DNA from: an uncultured Bacilli bacterium
Lineage (GTDB): Bacteria; Bacillota_I; Bacilli_A; RF39; UBA660
Assembly: GCA_947630585.1 (NCBI GenBank)
Contig: CANRIE010000011.1
Coordinates: forward strand, 1 to 13,168
Reading direction: 5' to 3'
DNA: 13,168 nucleotides
Position numbers and translations under genes: made by a program. Below, one piece after another: positions 13,015-13,168 of the stretch (position 1 is the stretch's first letter; every line of letters starts with the position of its first letter). The notes beneath the pieces are model-generated. The model was not told the origin of the DNA and ran no database searches. It saw nothing but the letters and a program-made list of their open reading frames with translations.

Positions 13015-13056
13015 AGATAGAGAAGACTAAAAAATAGTCAAATCTATCTTTTATTT
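13015..13056 (+). terminator. Terminator downstream of toxN
   Basis: A two-tier hairpin: outer stem AGATAGA (13015-13021) with TCTATCT (13043-13049), a 3-by-3 internal loop, and inner stem GACTA (13025-13029) with TAGTC (13035-13039) around AAAAA, followed by a T-rich run. A weaker hairpin (AGTAGC at 12992-12997 with GTTACT at 13005-13010) lies just upstream in the same gap and lacks a T-run. Confidence 0.8.
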
Positions 13057-13114
13057 ATTATTTTAGCATGAAAAAAATAAAAATAATAGACTATTAATAA
13101 TTAGAAAATTAATA

Positions 13115-13120
13115 TATAAT
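13115..13120 (+). promoter_or_regulatory. Possible -10 element of the gene at the right edge
   Basis: A perfect TATAAT, 23 nt before the last ATG, in an AT-rich gap. No good -35 is seen at 16-18 nt upstream, so the call is tentative. Confidence 0.35.
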
Positions 13121-13143
13121 AAATTAAAAGGTAGGTGTAGTTT

Positions 13144-13168
13144 ATGACAACAAAAGGATATGTAAATG
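13144..13168 (+). CDS. 5' end of an unidentified gene
   Basis: An ATG at 13144 follows AGGTAGGTG (13129-13137) at suitable spacing. Eight codons are visible (MTTKGYVN) before the window ends. That is too little to assign a family. The preceding terminator and the -10-like TATAAT make it a separate transcription unit from toxN. Confidence 0.5.

Overview
The window comes from a very AT-rich, low-GC Gram-positive bacterium that forms spores or descends from spore formers. It carries gerQ and spoIIR, a class A penicillin-binding protein, the RNA polymerase delta subunit and the c-di-AMP cyclase regulator CdaR. Ribosome-binding sites match the anti-Shine-Dalgarno of Bacilli (GGAGG or its 3' part GGTGAT). 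The gene order from 4462 to 11457 recalls the Bacillus subtilis ywiB-rpoE ... fbaA-murAB ... prfA-prmC-spoIIR neighbourhood. I would place it among uncultured or intestinal Bacilli (the Erysipelotrichales side). That placement is inference from gene content and base composition, not phylogeny.

Layout. Positions 1-564 hold the 3' end of cdaR (+). Two minus-strand genes follow: a LemA-like membrane protein (577-1125) and the spore coat protein gerQ (1171-1530). pduL (1668-2366, +) diverges from gerQ and converges with, and overlaps, a class A PBP (2356-4353, -). From 4462 everything is on the plus strand. ywiB-like, rpoE, prfA and prmC form a tight operon (4462-7161). spoIIR follows behind a hairpin that covers its own ribosome-binding site. 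Next come an unrecognised membrane-anchored protein with its own promoter and terminator (7819-9249), the fba-murA pair (9341-11457) and a lipoprotein-like SGNH hydrolase (11492-12211).

The accessory element is at the right end. Positions 12228-12977 form a complete type III toxin-antitoxin locus of the ToxIN/AbiQ class. It has a consensus sigma-A promoter, a structured leader, three 36-nt tandem repeats (the antitoxin RNA), an intrinsic terminator, and then a ToxN-family endoribonuclease gene. A second terminator and the first eight codons of another gene close the window.

How the genes fit together. Most of the window is housekeeping: translation termination (RF1 and the PrmC methylase that modifies it), transcription (delta), glycolysis (Fba), the first committed step of peptidoglycan synthesis (MurA) and its polymerisation (PBP). 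Two sporulation genes act at different stages: SpoIIR in forespore-to-mother-cell signalling and GerQ in the coat. ToxIN is the likely phage-defence or addiction module. Nearly every transcription unit ends in a recognisable hairpin. Several of these overlap the stop codon, and two are bidirectional. I saw no tRNA, rRNA, insertion sequence or CRISPR array.
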